Shown here piece after piece: positions 38,570-48,451 of a DNA stretch of 64,000 bases. The stretch comes from Alloalcanivorax gelatiniphagus. GTDB taxonomy: Bacteria; Pseudomonadota; Gammaproteobacteria; Pseudomonadales; Alcanivoracaceae. Under the pieces are notes generated by a model. It made no database searches. It had not been told where the DNA came from and was given only the letters and a program-made list of their open reading frames with translations. The translations under genes were made by a program, and so were the position numbers. The stretch is taken from assembly GCF_005938655.1 (NCBI RefSeq), contig NZ_VCQT01000019.1, positions 1 to 64,000 of the forward strand. The letters run 5' to 3'. The stretch's first letter is position 1. Every line of letters begins with the position of its first letter.

Positions 38570-38685
38570 AAAGTTGAAAGTGAAAAGTTAAAAGGGGCCG
38601 GCGGGCGCCGGCCGCTTCGACCGCGGGCACGGCCCGGCCGGATCACGACGCTCCCTTCGCGTTTCAACTTTTAACTTGTAACTTT
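38570..38685. repeat. AT-rich imperfect inverted repeat around a GC hairpin
   Basis: A 25-bp arm at 38570-38594, built from AAAGTT/GAAAGT words, matches the reverse complement of 38661-38685 at 20 of 25 positions. The base composition is strikingly unlike the surrounding GC-rich DNA. It fills the gap between metZ and the moxR gene. Confidence 0.7.
38596..38613 (+). terminator. GC hairpin downstream of metZ
   Basis: GGCCGGCG (38596-38603) pairs perfectly with 38606-38613. No T-run follows. It may act together with the AT-rich inverted repeat that encloses it. Confidence 0.4.
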
Positions 38686-38701
38686 CTCCTTTGGGGTTTT
38701 T

Positions 38702-39613
<912 letters not shown>

Positions 39614-39632
39614 CACCGGCCGAGGAGGTGCC

Positions 39633-40577
39633 ATGGTCCGTAACGCCTGGCAACGCTGGCTCGACCGGCGCCTGCCCCGCGCCCGTCAGGTGCGGCTCGA
39701 TCAACGGGGCATCTTCATCCTGCCCAGTGGCTACGGCTATCTCTATCTGCTGGTGGCGGTGCTGCTGTTTTTCGGTGGCATCAATTACGAGAACAACCTG
39801 ATTCTCGGCCTCTGCTTTCTGATGATCGGCCTGTTCGTGGTCGCCATTCTTCACACCTACCGCAACCTTTCCGGCCTGACCCTGCGCGCCGGTGGCGCCC
39901 GCTCCGGTTTTGTCGGCGGGCAGGGCAGTCTGGAAGTGGTGCTGATCGCCCGCCGGCGCGGTCACCGCGCCCTGTGGCTGCGCTGGCTGGAGCAAACCGC
40001 CCAGGAAGTCAGCGTGGAGCGCAACGAGGAAACCGGGCTGTGGCTGAACCTGCCACTGACCCGGCGCGGCGCCCGCCGGCCGCCCAGGCTACGGGTGGAA
40101 AGCCGCTATCCCCTGGGCCTGCTGCGCGCCTGGTCCCTGGTGGCCCTGGATCAGGTGTGCCTGGCCTGGCCCCGGCCCCAGCAGGGCGCCGAGTGTCCGG
40201 CCCGGGGCGGCGACCGGGAGCGGCGCCCGGCCCCGGCCGCGCAGAACGGCAGCGAGGAGTTTCGCGGTTTGCGCGGCTATGTGCCCGGTGATGCGCTGAC
40301 CCAGGTGGACTGGAAGGGCTACGCCCGGGGCCGGGGCCTTAACGTCAAACTGTTCGATGAACCGGCCAGCGGCCGGTTGTGGCTGCGCTACGACCTGCTG
40401 GAGGGGGTGCCGGTGGAGCAGCGCCTGTCGATCCTGTGTGATTGGGTATTGCAGCTGAGCCGGGAAAATCGCCCCTTCGCGCTCTGGCTGCCCGGCGCCG
40501 AACTGCCACCGGGGCAGGGCGACGAGCAGCGGCGGCGGGCCCTGGACCTGCTGGCCCGCCACGGGGAGGCGGACTGA
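39633..40577 (+). CDS. DUF58 domain membrane protein
   Basis: 314 residues. Two membrane helices near the N-terminus (about 33-75, LYLLVAVLLFFGGINYENN), then a beta-rich domain, then the DUF58 core (EEFRGLRGYVPGDALTQVDWKGYARG) which belongs to the von Willebrand A-like fold. It is the usual partner between MoxR ATPase and TgpA. ATG at 39633 follows GAGGAGG; its stop overlaps the tgpA start (TGATG). Precise function unknown. Confidence 0.9.
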   Translation: MVRNAWQRWLDRRLPRARQVRLDQRGIFILPSGYGYLYLLVAVLLFFGGINYENNLILGLCFLMIGLFVVAILHTYRNLSGLTLRAGGARSGFVGGQGSLEVVLIARRRGHRALWLRWLEQTAQEVSVERNEETGLWLNLPLTRRGARRPPRLRVESRYPLGLLRAWSLVALDQVCLAWPRPQQGAECPARGGDRERRPAPAAQNGSEEFRGLRGYVPGDALTQVDWKGYARGRGLNVKLFDEPASGRLWLRYDLLEGVPVEQRLSILCDWVLQLSRENRPFALWLPGAELPPGQGDEQRRRALDLLARHGEAD

Positions 40578-42595
40578 TGGCGCGCATCTACCAGGTGCCC
40601 AGCCACGCCCGTGGCTGGCTGACCCTGGCGATCATCGCCACCTCGCTGCCCCAGCTCAGCGATGGCCCCTGGTGGCAAAGCGGCTTGCTGCTGCTGGTGC
40701 TGGGCTGGCGGGCGCTGGTGGACCGCCAGCGGCTGGCCTTGCCCGGCCGGCTGGTGCGGCTGGTTCTGCTGCTGGCCACGGTGGCCGCCACCTGGCAAAG
40801 CTACGGCCGGCTGCACGGCCCGGAGGCCGGCAGCGCCCTGATCACCGCGCTGTTCGCTCTGAAATACCTGGAACTGGTCAGCAAACGGGACGCCTATGTG
40901 CTGATCGTGCTGGGCTATTTCGTGTGCGCCACCATTCTGCTGTTTCACCAGGGGCCGCTGGCCGCCCTCTACGTGATCGGCTGCCTGGCGCTGCTCACCG
41001 CCAGCCTGGCCGGCATCAACTACAGCGATACCCATGCCCGCCGCCGCCAGCACCTGGGCGTGGCGGCGGTGATGCTGCTGCAGGCGCTGCCGCTGGCCGC
41101 CATTCTGTTCGTGCTGGTGCCCCGGGTGGCGCCGCTCTGGAACATGCAGCTGGACAGCGGCCAGGCACGCACCGGCATGAGCGACAGCATGTCGCCGGGC
41201 CAGGTCAGCCGCCTCACCGAATCCGCCGAGCTGGCATTCCGGGTGCAGTTCGAGGGGCAGGCGCCGCCGCCCCGGCAGCGCTATTGGCGGGGCCTCACCT
41301 ACAGCTACTTCGACGGCACCACCTGGCGCCAGGCGCGGCCGCCGGGCTGGAGCGACCGGGACACCGTCTACGGCGGCCGGGGCCCGCAGCCGGACTGGTA
41401 CCGTGACCTGCGCGCCGCCGACAGCGGCCCGGCCTGGCGTTACCGGGTGATCATGGCGCCCAGCCAGCAACGCTGGCTGTACGCCCTGGCGGTGCCGTTC
41501 ACCGACCTGGATGGCCTGGCCCTGGCCCGGGATCTGCGACTGGTGGCGGATGCCCCGGTCACCGGGCCGCTGAGCTACCGGGTGCGCAGCGTGCCCGCCG
41601 CCGGCGCCGGCGCCACCCTGGACGGCGCCGAGCGCGAGCTGATGCTGAGTCTGCCGGAGCAGGGCAATGCCCGGGCCCGGCGTCTGGCCGGCGAATGGCG
41701 CCGCCGCTACCGCCAGGACGACGCCCTGGTGCGGGCGGCGCTGGATTATTTCCGCCAGCAGCCGTTCTTCTACACCCTGGAGCCGCCGCCGGTCACCGGC
41801 GATACCGTGGACCGCTTTCTGTTCGACACCCGGCGCGGCTTCTGCGAGCACTACGCTTCCAGCTTCACCTTCCTGATGCGCGCCGCCGGCATCCCCGCCC
41901 GGGTGGTGGCCGGCTACCAGGGCGGCGAGGCCAACGGCGATTATCTCCAGGTCCGCCAGTACGACGCCCACGCCTGGAGCGAAGTGTGGCTGGACGGCCG
42001 CTGGCAGCGGGTGGACCCCACCGCCGCGGTGGCCCCGGAGCGCATCGAGCTGGGCCTGCGCCAGACCCTGCGCAACCTGGGCGCCGACCAGGACGGCGAG
42101 GGCGGCGGCGCGTTCAACCGGGTGCCGCTGCTGTTCCAGCTGCAGCAGTGGGCCGACTATGTGGACTTCAACTGGCAGAAATGGGTGCTCGGCTACCGCC
42201 AGGATCAGCAGCGGGCCTTCCTGGAACGTCTACTGGGCGCGGTCACCGCCACGCGCATCGCCCTGGCCCTGCTGGTGGCGGTGCTGGTGACCACCGCGCT
42301 GTTGGCGCTGCTGGTGCTGAGTCGCCGGCGGGACGATCCCACCCGGCCCCTGGAGCGGGAATTCCGGCGCTTGCGTCAGGCCCTGCGGCGGCGCGGACTG
42401 GAGCTGCCCGAAGCGTCCTCCGCCGCCGTGCAGAGCGCGGTGAGCGGCCGCTGGCCCGGTGCCGCCACCGCCGCCGGCCATTGGCGTCGTTACTTCGAAT
42501 ATCTGGCCTATCGGCTCGACCAGGAACCTTCCGGTGGCCAATTACGCCAGCTGGCGCGCCGCCGGCGCGCATTGCTGCGCGCCCTGGGCCGCTGA
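40577..42595 (+). CDS. tgpA: Membrane transglutaminase-like protein TgpA
   Basis: 672 residues. N-terminal half has about six membrane helices (DUF3488), followed by a periplasmic transglutaminase-like domain with a Cys-His-Asp triad: Cys423 in GFCEHYASSF, His465 in YDAHAWSEVW, Asp480 in RVDPTA. A further membrane helix (near 560-580) and a cytoplasmic DUF4129-like tail end the protein. The Pseudomonas aeruginosa homologue PA2873 is needed for viability, with the same gene order. Its substrate, probably in the cell envelope, is not established. Confidence 0.93.
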   Translation: MARIYQVPSHARGWLTLAIIATSLPQLSDGPWWQSGLLLLVLGWRALVDRQRLALPGRLVRLVLLLATVAATWQSYGRLHGPEAGSALITALFALKYLELVSKRDAYVLIVLGYFVCATILLFHQGPLAALYVIGCLALLTASLAGINYSDTHARRRQHLGVAAVMLLQALPLAAILFVLVPRVAPLWNMQLDSGQARTGMSDSMSPGQVSRLTESAELAFRVQFEGQAPPPRQRYWRGLTYSYFDGTTWRQARPPGWSDRDTVYGGRGPQPDWYRDLRAADSGPAWRYRVIMAPSQQRWLYALAVPFTDLDGLALARDLRLVADAPVTGPLSYRVRSVPAAGAGATLDGAERELMLSLPEQGNARARRLAGEWRRRYRQDDALVRAALDYFRQQPFFYTLEPPPVTGDTVDRFLFDTRRGFCEHYASSFTFLMRAAGIPARVVAGYQGGEANGDYLQVRQYDAHAWSEVWLDGRWQRVDPTAAVAPERIELGLRQTLRNLGADQDGEGGGAFNRVPLLFQLQQWADYVDFNWQKWVLGYRQDQQRAFLERLLGAVTATRIALALLVAVLVTTALLALLVLSRRRDDPTRPLEREFRRLRQALRRRGLELPEASSAAVQSAVSGRWPGAATAAGHWRRYFEYLAYRLDQEPSGGQLRQLARRRRALLRALGR

Positions 42596-42674
42596 ACCGC
42601 TGCTCCGGACCGGGCTGGCCGCCGTGGCAATGGCTGGTTAGCATGGACTAACAATAATCCGCCGGAGGAATGCC

Positions 42675-43451
42675 ATGGGGGTCGCTCGTTACAAGGATGC
42701 ACTGACACTGACGGAACACCCGTCCTGGGCCCAACGGTTCTGGGACGCCCTGGTGCCGCTCAAGGATCGGGTGGTCGATCACCCGCTGTTTGTGGAGATG
42801 GGCGAGGGCCACCTGTCCCTGGAGCGCTTTCAGGACGCCTTGCTGCACTTCTATCCGCTGGTGGAGAACTTTCCCAAGTACATGGGGCTGGCGTTGGCCA
42901 AGACCCGGGCCGGGCGGGCGCCTGGCCATGAGGACACCAAGAATTGGCTGATTGGCAACATCCGCATCGAACAACGCCACGCCTACTGGTATCAGGACTG
43001 GGCGGCCGGGTTCGGGTTGTCCCGGGAGCGTCTGGAAACCACCACGCCGCCGCCGGCCATGGACGCGGTCAATCAGTTCCTCTGGACCACCGGCCACCAG
43101 GGCACCCTGGAAGAGAGCATCGCCGCCACCAATCTGGCCATCGAGTGGGCCACCGGCGAGTGGAGCCAGCGGGTGGTGGCCGGCGTCAAACACTACGCCG
43201 AACAGGGCCGCGCCGAGATCAATCGCCACACCATGGCCTGGTTGCGGGCCCATGCCAGCTACGACGACGCCCACCCCCATGAAGCCATGGAACTGATCAA
43301 GCTGCTGGCCGTGGACGAGCCTTCACGGCGGCGGGCCTTCACCGCTGCTCGACGCGGGTTGGAATATTATCTGCTCGCCCTGGATGACTGTTACCGGCAT
43401 TCCGGCGAGCGCGCCCCAACGGAACTTCCGGGCCTGCTCGACTCGGTTTAA
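42675..43451 (+). CDS. TenA/haem-oxygenase-like protein, possible diiron enzyme
   Basis: 258 residues, all-helical. Acidic and His residues expected for haem-oxygenase-like diiron proteins are spread through it: Glu in PLVENFPKYM, Glu and His in RIEQRHAYW, Glu in ATNLAIEWATGEW, and His, Asp and His in LRAHASYDDAHPHEAM. Classical TenA thiaminases have a catalytic Cys that I do not see here. It could oxidise a small acid or amino acid using O2, but the substrate is unknown. GGAGGAA precedes the start. It stands alone between tgpA and the c-di-GMP gene. Confidence 0.75.
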   Translation: MGVARYKDALTLTEHPSWAQRFWDALVPLKDRVVDHPLFVEMGEGHLSLERFQDALLHFYPLVENFPKYMGLALAKTRAGRAPGHEDTKNWLIGNIRIEQRHAYWYQDWAAGFGLSRERLETTTPPPAMDAVNQFLWTTGHQGTLEESIAATNLAIEWATGEWSQRVVAGVKHYAEQGRAEINRHTMAWLRAHASYDDAHPHEAMELIKLLAVDEPSRRRAFTAARRGLEYYLLALDDCYRHSGERAPTELPGLLDSV

Positions 43452-43671
43452 GCGGCGCTGCCCGGGGCGTTTTAGCGGAGATTTAATATTGCTGAATCCC
43501 GGCATGGGAGACAAAAACAGCAATTTTAATGTTCGTTACGCATAAACACTTATCGCATCAATAATGTTGCTGGACCGGGCAGAATATCGACGCTATTTTT
43601 CGCGAAATGGAGGTGCGGGCGTTCACGGGCGCGCATTCGCCATTATTGGTGGCCTCAGTCGGGAAATAAAG

Positions 43672-45801
43672 ATGGCGCTTCATTCCTTGGATGAAACATC
43701 GCGTCTGGACGCGCTTAGCGATTATCAAGTTTTTGGCACACCTCCAGAGAAAGAGTTCGACCGTATCGTCAAGATGATGTCGAGCATATTCTCGGTGCCC
43801 ACTGCTCTGATCGGCTTCATGAGCAATGATTCTCATTATTTTAAGGCGCGGGTCGGTTTTGACGCCTGCGAAGCCTCGCGGGAGGTTTCGTTTTGCACCT
43901 ACACGGTGGAGCGTAATGAGATCGTGGTGATTCCGGATACGCTGGCCGATCCCGCCTACCGGAACAGCACCCTGGTTCAAGGGGGGCCGCGCATCCGTTT
44001 CTATGCCGGCGCCCCGATCCGCACCTCGTCCGGCCATTGTCTCGGTGCCATCAGCCTGGTGGATTATGTGCCCCGCGACCCCCTTACCAAAGCCGAGGAG
44101 ACCCTGCTCGAGGGCTTCGCCGAGATGGTCATGGATCATCTCGCCCGCCGTCGCCTTTTGCTGGTACGCCGCGCCGCTCTGAAGCTGGCGTCATCGATCC
44201 CCGACGCCATTATCTGTATCAACCAGGCGGATGAAGTCACCTTCTGGAACCGGGGCGCGGAGCAGCTCACCGGCCTGCATGCCCATCGAGCCCGGGGCCA
44301 GAAGCTGGGGGCGCTGCTGGGTGCCCAGTTCCAGCACCTGCTGTTCGACGCCGGCGGCGGCAGCCGGGACTGGCGCTCGCTGGAGAACCAGCGAAGCTTC
44401 CTGTTGCGTACCGATGGCAGCCACCTGCCGGTGGAGGTGTCGTCCGCCATTTGGGTGGAAGACGATCAGTATCAGCGTGGCTTCGTGATCCGCGATATTG
44501 CCCACCGCCAGGATCTGCAGAACCGGGTGCGGTTGATGCGCGACACCGACCGCCTGACTGGCCTGCCCAACCGGGGACGGTTCCTGGAAATGACCCAGGG
44601 CTATATGGACCGTGGACGCGCGGTGACGGTGCTGAAGGTGGACCTGGACAGTTTTAAAGCGGTGAATTCCTCCCTGGGCATGGCCACCGGTGACGAGGTG
44701 CTGCGCGAGGCGGCGCGGCGGTTTTCCGATCTGGCGCCGGAGTCGTCGCTGGTGGGGCGGCTGGCCGGCGATGAGTACGGCATGCTGCTGTATGGGGAGC
44801 AGGACCCGGAATACCTGCGTACCCTCGGCGAGAAGGTGATCGAAGAGGTAAGCCGGCCCTATCGCATTCATGGCTTCGAGTGCCGGGTCACCGCCTGCGT
44901 GGGCATTGTCTCGGCGCCGGCTGAGGCCTCCGGCGAGCTGGACAGCGCCGGGGTGTTGAAACAGGCGTTGCTGGCGTTGCAGGAAGCCAAATGTCTGGGC
45001 TCCAGACATTTGGTGATCTTCAACGACGAGCTCAACGAGCGGGTGGAGAAGAAGCACCGCCTGGAACAGGATCTGCGCATCGCTTTCAAGCAGCGCGATT
45101 TCGAGCTGCACTTTCAGCCTCAGAACACTCTGGGCAGCGGCAAGGTGGTGGGCGCCGAGGCGTTGCTGCGCTGGCGGCATCCGCAGCGGGGCCTGGTGTT
45201 CCCCGGCGACTTCATCAGCGTGCTGGAGGTCAGCGATCAGGCCCTGCGGGTGGGCGATTGGATTCTGGAAGCCAGTTGCGCCTTCGCGGCGGCGCAACGG
45301 GCCAAATACGACAGTTTCCGGATCGGCGTGAATCTGTTTGCCTGCCAGCTCCGCGATACCGCTCTGGCGGACAAGGTGGAGACCTTGCTGAAGCGCTACG
45401 ACCTGCCGCCCCAGTCGCTGGAACTGGAGATCACCGAAACCACCATTCTTGGCATCAGCCCGGAAATCCTCAGCGTGCTGCAGCGGCTGCACGATCTTGG
45501 CGTGGGCCTGGCCTTCGACGATTACGGCACCGGCTATGCGTCCCTGAGCCTGCTGAAGAAATACCCGCTGACGCGGCTCAAGATTGATCGCCAGTTCGTG
45601 GCCAATCTCACCACTTGCCCGGACGACCTGGCGATCGTTAACTCAATCATCTTGCTGGGGCGCAATCTGGGGCTGCAGATCATCGCCGAGGGCATCGAGA
45701 CCCGGGAGCAGGCGGACATGCTGCGGCGGCTGGGCTGCCATGAAGGCCAGGGTTACATGTTCAGCCGGCCGGTGCCGGAAGCGCAGTTTCCCGGCGGCTG
45801 A
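43672..45801 (+). CDS. GAF-PAS-GGDEF-EAL cyclic di-GMP protein
   Basis: 709 residues from the ATG at 43672. GAF domain (about 15-160), PAS (about 165-285), GGDEF domain (about 290-450) and EAL domain (about 460-705). The GGDEF signature reads AGDEY (365-369), a departure from GG[DE]EF that may weaken cyclase activity. The EAL part keeps E496-A497-L498 (GAEALLRW), ETT, DDYGTGYASL, KIDRQF and AEGIET, so c-di-GMP hydrolysis is likely. No membrane helix: a soluble sensor. The upstream 200 bp is AT-rich; an ATG at 43564 would add 36 residues without similarity. Confidence 0.9.
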   Translation: MALHSLDETSRLDALSDYQVFGTPPEKEFDRIVKMMSSIFSVPTALIGFMSNDSHYFKARVGFDACEASREVSFCTYTVERNEIVVIPDTLADPAYRNSTLVQGGPRIRFYAGAPIRTSSGHCLGAISLVDYVPRDPLTKAEETLLEGFAEMVMDHLARRRLLLVRRAALKLASSIPDAIICINQADEVTFWNRGAEQLTGLHAHRARGQKLGALLGAQFQHLLFDAGGGSRDWRSLENQRSFLLRTDGSHLPVEVSSAIWVEDDQYQRGFVIRDIAHRQDLQNRVRLMRDTDRLTGLPNRGRFLEMTQGYMDRGRAVTVLKVDLDSFKAVNSSLGMATGDEVLREAARRFSDLAPESSLVGRLAGDEYGMLLYGEQDPEYLRTLGEKVIEEVSRPYRIHGFECRVTACVGIVSAPAEASGELDSAGVLKQALLALQEAKCLGSRHLVIFNDELNERVEKKHRLEQDLRIAFKQRDFELHFQPQNTLGSGKVVGAEALLRWRHPQRGLVFPGDFISVLEVSDQALRVGDWILEASCAFAAAQRAKYDSFRIGVNLFACQLRDTALADKVETLLKRYDLPPQSLELEITETTILGISPEILSVLQRLHDLGVGLAFDDYGTGYASLSLLKKYPLTRLKIDRQFVANLTTCPDDLAIVNSIILLGRNLGLQIIAEGIETREQADMLRRLGCHEGQGYMFSRPVPEAQFPGG

Positions 45802-45859
45802 TCCACCGGCGGGCGCTTTCCGCTACCATGCCGTTTTTCACGGTGAAGGGGCTGGCCCC

Positions 45860-48316
45860 ATGTCCGACATCAACCCCGCCGCATTGCCGGTGGAGGCGGT
45901 GCTGCCACGACTGCTGGAGTGCCTGGCCAGCAGTGGCGGGGCGGTGCTGGAGGCGCCCCCCGGCGCCGGAAAATCGACCCGCGTGCCACTGGCACTGCTG
46001 GACGCCGACTGGTGCCACGGCGGGCGCGTGCTGGTGCTCGAACCGCGCCGGGTGGCGGCCCGGGCGGTGGCCGGGTTCATGGCCCGCCAGCGCGGCGAAC
46101 AGGTGGGCGCCACCATTGGCTATCGCACCCGTTCCGACTCGCGCATCAGCGCCGCCACCCGGGTGGAGGTGGTCACCGAAGGCATCTTGACCCGGATGCT
46201 GCTGGACGACCCCTCCCTGGACGGCTACGCGGCGGTGGTGTTCGACGAATTCCATGAACGTTCCCTGCAGGCGGATCTGGGCCTGGCCCTGGTCCAGGAG
46301 GTCCGTGGCGCCCTGCGCGAGGACCTGCGTTTGCTGGTGATGTCGGCCACCCTGGAGCTGGGGCCGCTGGCCGAGGGCCTGGGGTTGCCGGTGGTGAGCA
46401 GCGAGGGGCGCGCCTATCCGGTGACCATCAGCCACGCGCCGCCGGGCCGCGACCAGGACCCGCTGGCCCACTGCGCCGCTCAGGTGACGGCGGTGGCGGG
46501 GCAGGGCACCACCCTGGTGTTTCTGCCCGGCGTCGGCGAAATCGAACGGGTCCGCCAGCGGCTGCCGGCGCAGCCGCCGGTGCAGGTGCTACATGGCCGT
46601 CTCGATGGCGACCAGCAGGCGGCGGTGCTGGCCGCCCCCGCCGACGGCGCCGCCCGGGTGGTGCTGGCCACCAACGTGGCCGAGACCAGCGTTACCATCG
46701 GCGGCGTCACCACCGTGGTGGACAGCGGCCTGGCCCGGCGTCCCCAGTACGATCCGCGCCGCCATCGCAGCCGTCTGGTCACCCGCCGCATCAGCCAGGC
46801 CAACGCCGACCAGCGTGCCGGCCGCGCCGGCCGTCTGGGGCCGGGCCGCTGCATCCGCTTGTGGGCCCGGGAAGAAGTGCTGGCCCGCCATATCGAACCG
46901 GAAATCCGCCATACCGCCCTGGACGGGCTGGTACTGGACCTGGCCCGCTGGGGATGCCGGGACCCGCGCGAGCTGTTCTGGCTGGACCCGCCGCCGGAGG
47001 GGGCCTGGCAGGCGGCCCGGGAACGGCTCACCGGCCTGGGCGCCCTGGACCGGGACGGCGGCATCACCGACCTGGGCCGGCGCCTCAACGGCCTGCCGCT
47101 GCCGCCGGATCTGGCGGTGCTGGTGCTCACCGGCCGGGACCGGGGCCGGCCGCGCAGCGCCGCCGCGCTGGCGGTGCTGCTCAATGAACGGGCCCCGGGC
47201 CTGGACCGGGAACCGGACCTGGCCCGCCGGCTGCAACGTTTTCTGGCGGCGCCGGGGCAATGGCCGCTGTTGCAGCGGGAGCTGACGCGGCTGGCCGGTG
47301 ACCGCCGGGACCGCCCGGACGCGGAGCCCCTGGACCTGATTCTCGCCGACGCCTTTGCGGAGCGCCTGGCGCGCTGCCGGGAGCCGGGCAGTGGCCGCTA
47401 TCTGCTCGCCGATGGCGGCGGCGCCCGCCTGGAGCCCGGCACGCCGCTGGCGGCCCGCGACTGGTTGTTGATTCTGGACACCGACGGGCAAAGCCGGGAC
47501 GGCCGGGTGCGACTGGCCTGGCCGCTGGCCACGGAGGCGGTGGACGCGGTGCTGGAGCGCCGCGCCAAGGAACAGGACCAGGTGCACTGGGACTCCCGGC
47601 GGGAACGGGTGGTGGCCGAGCGGGTGCGTGCCGTGGGCGCGCTGGTGCTGGACCGCCGGCCGCTGGCCGAGCCGTCCCCGGAGCTGCTCCAGCAGGGGCT
47701 ACTGGCCGCCCTGTGCGATCGTGGCCTGGCCATGCTGCCCTGGGACGAAGACAGCCAGCAGCTGCGCGCGCGCATCGCCTGGATGCACGAGCTGGAACCG
47801 GAGCACTGGCCGGCCATGGACGACGACAGCCTGCTGGCCGGGCTGGAGACCTGGCTGGCGCCGTTTCTGGCCGGCTGCCGCACGCCCCGGGATATGCAGC
47901 GGGTGCCGCTGGGCGAGGCCCTGGGCCTGTGGTTGGGCAGCGACCGGCGGCGCCGGCTGGAGCGCGCCTTGCCGGCCCGCTGGCCGGTGGCCTCGGGCCG
48001 TTCGGTGGCGATCAATTACCGGGCCGAGGGCGGCCCCCGGCTGGCGGTGAAGCTGCAGGAGTGCTTCGGCATGGAGGCCCTACCGGTGCTGGCCGATGGC
48101 CGGCTGCCACTGACCGCGGAACTGCTCACGCCGGCGGGCCGTCCGGCGGCCATCACCGGCGACTTGGGGCGGTTCTGGCGGGAAGGTTACACGGCGGTGC
48201 GCAAGGACCTGCGCGGCCGCTATCCCAAGCATCCCTGGCCGGAGGACCCGCTCACCGCGCAGGCCACCGGCAGGACCAAACGGGCACAGGCGGCGAAGGG
48301 TGGGGATCGCGGCTGA
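45860..48316 (+). CDS. hrpB: ATP-dependent helicase HrpB
   Basis: 818 residues, DEAH/RHA-type RNA helicase. Walker A GAGKST (35-40), DEFH box near 128, SATLE, and the C-terminal HrpB-specific region ending LRGRYPKHPWPEDP. Function in bacteria is poorly known; RNA unwinding is expected. The ATG at 45860 starts the family-typical sequence. The last three codons and the stop (Asp-Arg-Gly-stop) lie inside a REP repeat that begins at 48305, so the terminal residues are repeat-encoded. Confidence 0.94.
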   Translation: MSDINPAALPVEAVLPRLLECLASSGGAVLEAPPGAGKSTRVPLALLDADWCHGGRVLVLEPRRVAARAVAGFMARQRGEQVGATIGYRTRSDSRISAATRVEVVTEGILTRMLLDDPSLDGYAAVVFDEFHERSLQADLGLALVQEVRGALREDLRLLVMSATLELGPLAEGLGLPVVSSEGRAYPVTISHAPPGRDQDPLAHCAAQVTAVAGQGTTLVFLPGVGEIERVRQRLPAQPPVQVLHGRLDGDQQAAVLAAPADGAARVVLATNVAETSVTIGGVTTVVDSGLARRPQYDPRRHRSRLVTRRISQANADQRAGRAGRLGPGRCIRLWAREEVLARHIEPEIRHTALDGLVLDLARWGCRDPRELFWLDPPPEGAWQAARERLTGLGALDRDGGITDLGRRLNGLPLPPDLAVLVLTGRDRGRPRSAAALAVLLNERAPGLDREPDLARRLQRFLAAPGQWPLLQRELTRLAGDRRDRPDAEPLDLILADAFAERLARCREPGSGRYLLADGGGARLEPGTPLAARDWLLILDTDGQSRDGRVRLAWPLATEAVDAVLERRAKEQDQVHWDSRRERVVAERVRAVGALVLDRRPLAEPSPELLQQGLLAALCDRGLAMLPWDEDSQQLRARIAWMHELEPEHWPAMDDDSLLAGLETWLAPFLAGCRTPRDMQRVPLGEALGLWLGSDRRRRLERALPARWPVASGRSVAINYRAEGGPRLAVKLQECFGMEALPVLADGRLPLTAELLTPAGRPAAITGDLGRFWREGYTAVRKDLRGRYPKHPWPEDPLTAQATGRTKRAQAAKGGDRG

Positions 48317-48368
48317 AGCCGCTCCTACCCCGGTTCTTGACGTCGTAGGAGCGGCTTCAGCCGCGATC
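48305..48368. repeat. REP pair overlapping the hrpB stop codon
   Basis: Two inverted REP units, 48305-48328 and 48345-48368, GGCT/AGCC stem class. The first supplies the TGA stop of hrpB at 48314-48316. Confidence 0.9.
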
Positions 48369-48451
48369 CAACGCCAACGCCCTTAACAGAACGCCCCTTT
48401 CCAAGCCGGGTCCGCTCTGCTATCAATAGCCGCTTTTGCCGGGAGCGATTT

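Noticed and set aside
38561-38701. Possible riboswitch between metZ and moxR
   Set aside because: The structure is an AT-rich inverted repeat around a simple GC hairpin, without features of SAM or other known riboswitches, and the downstream gene is not metabolic.
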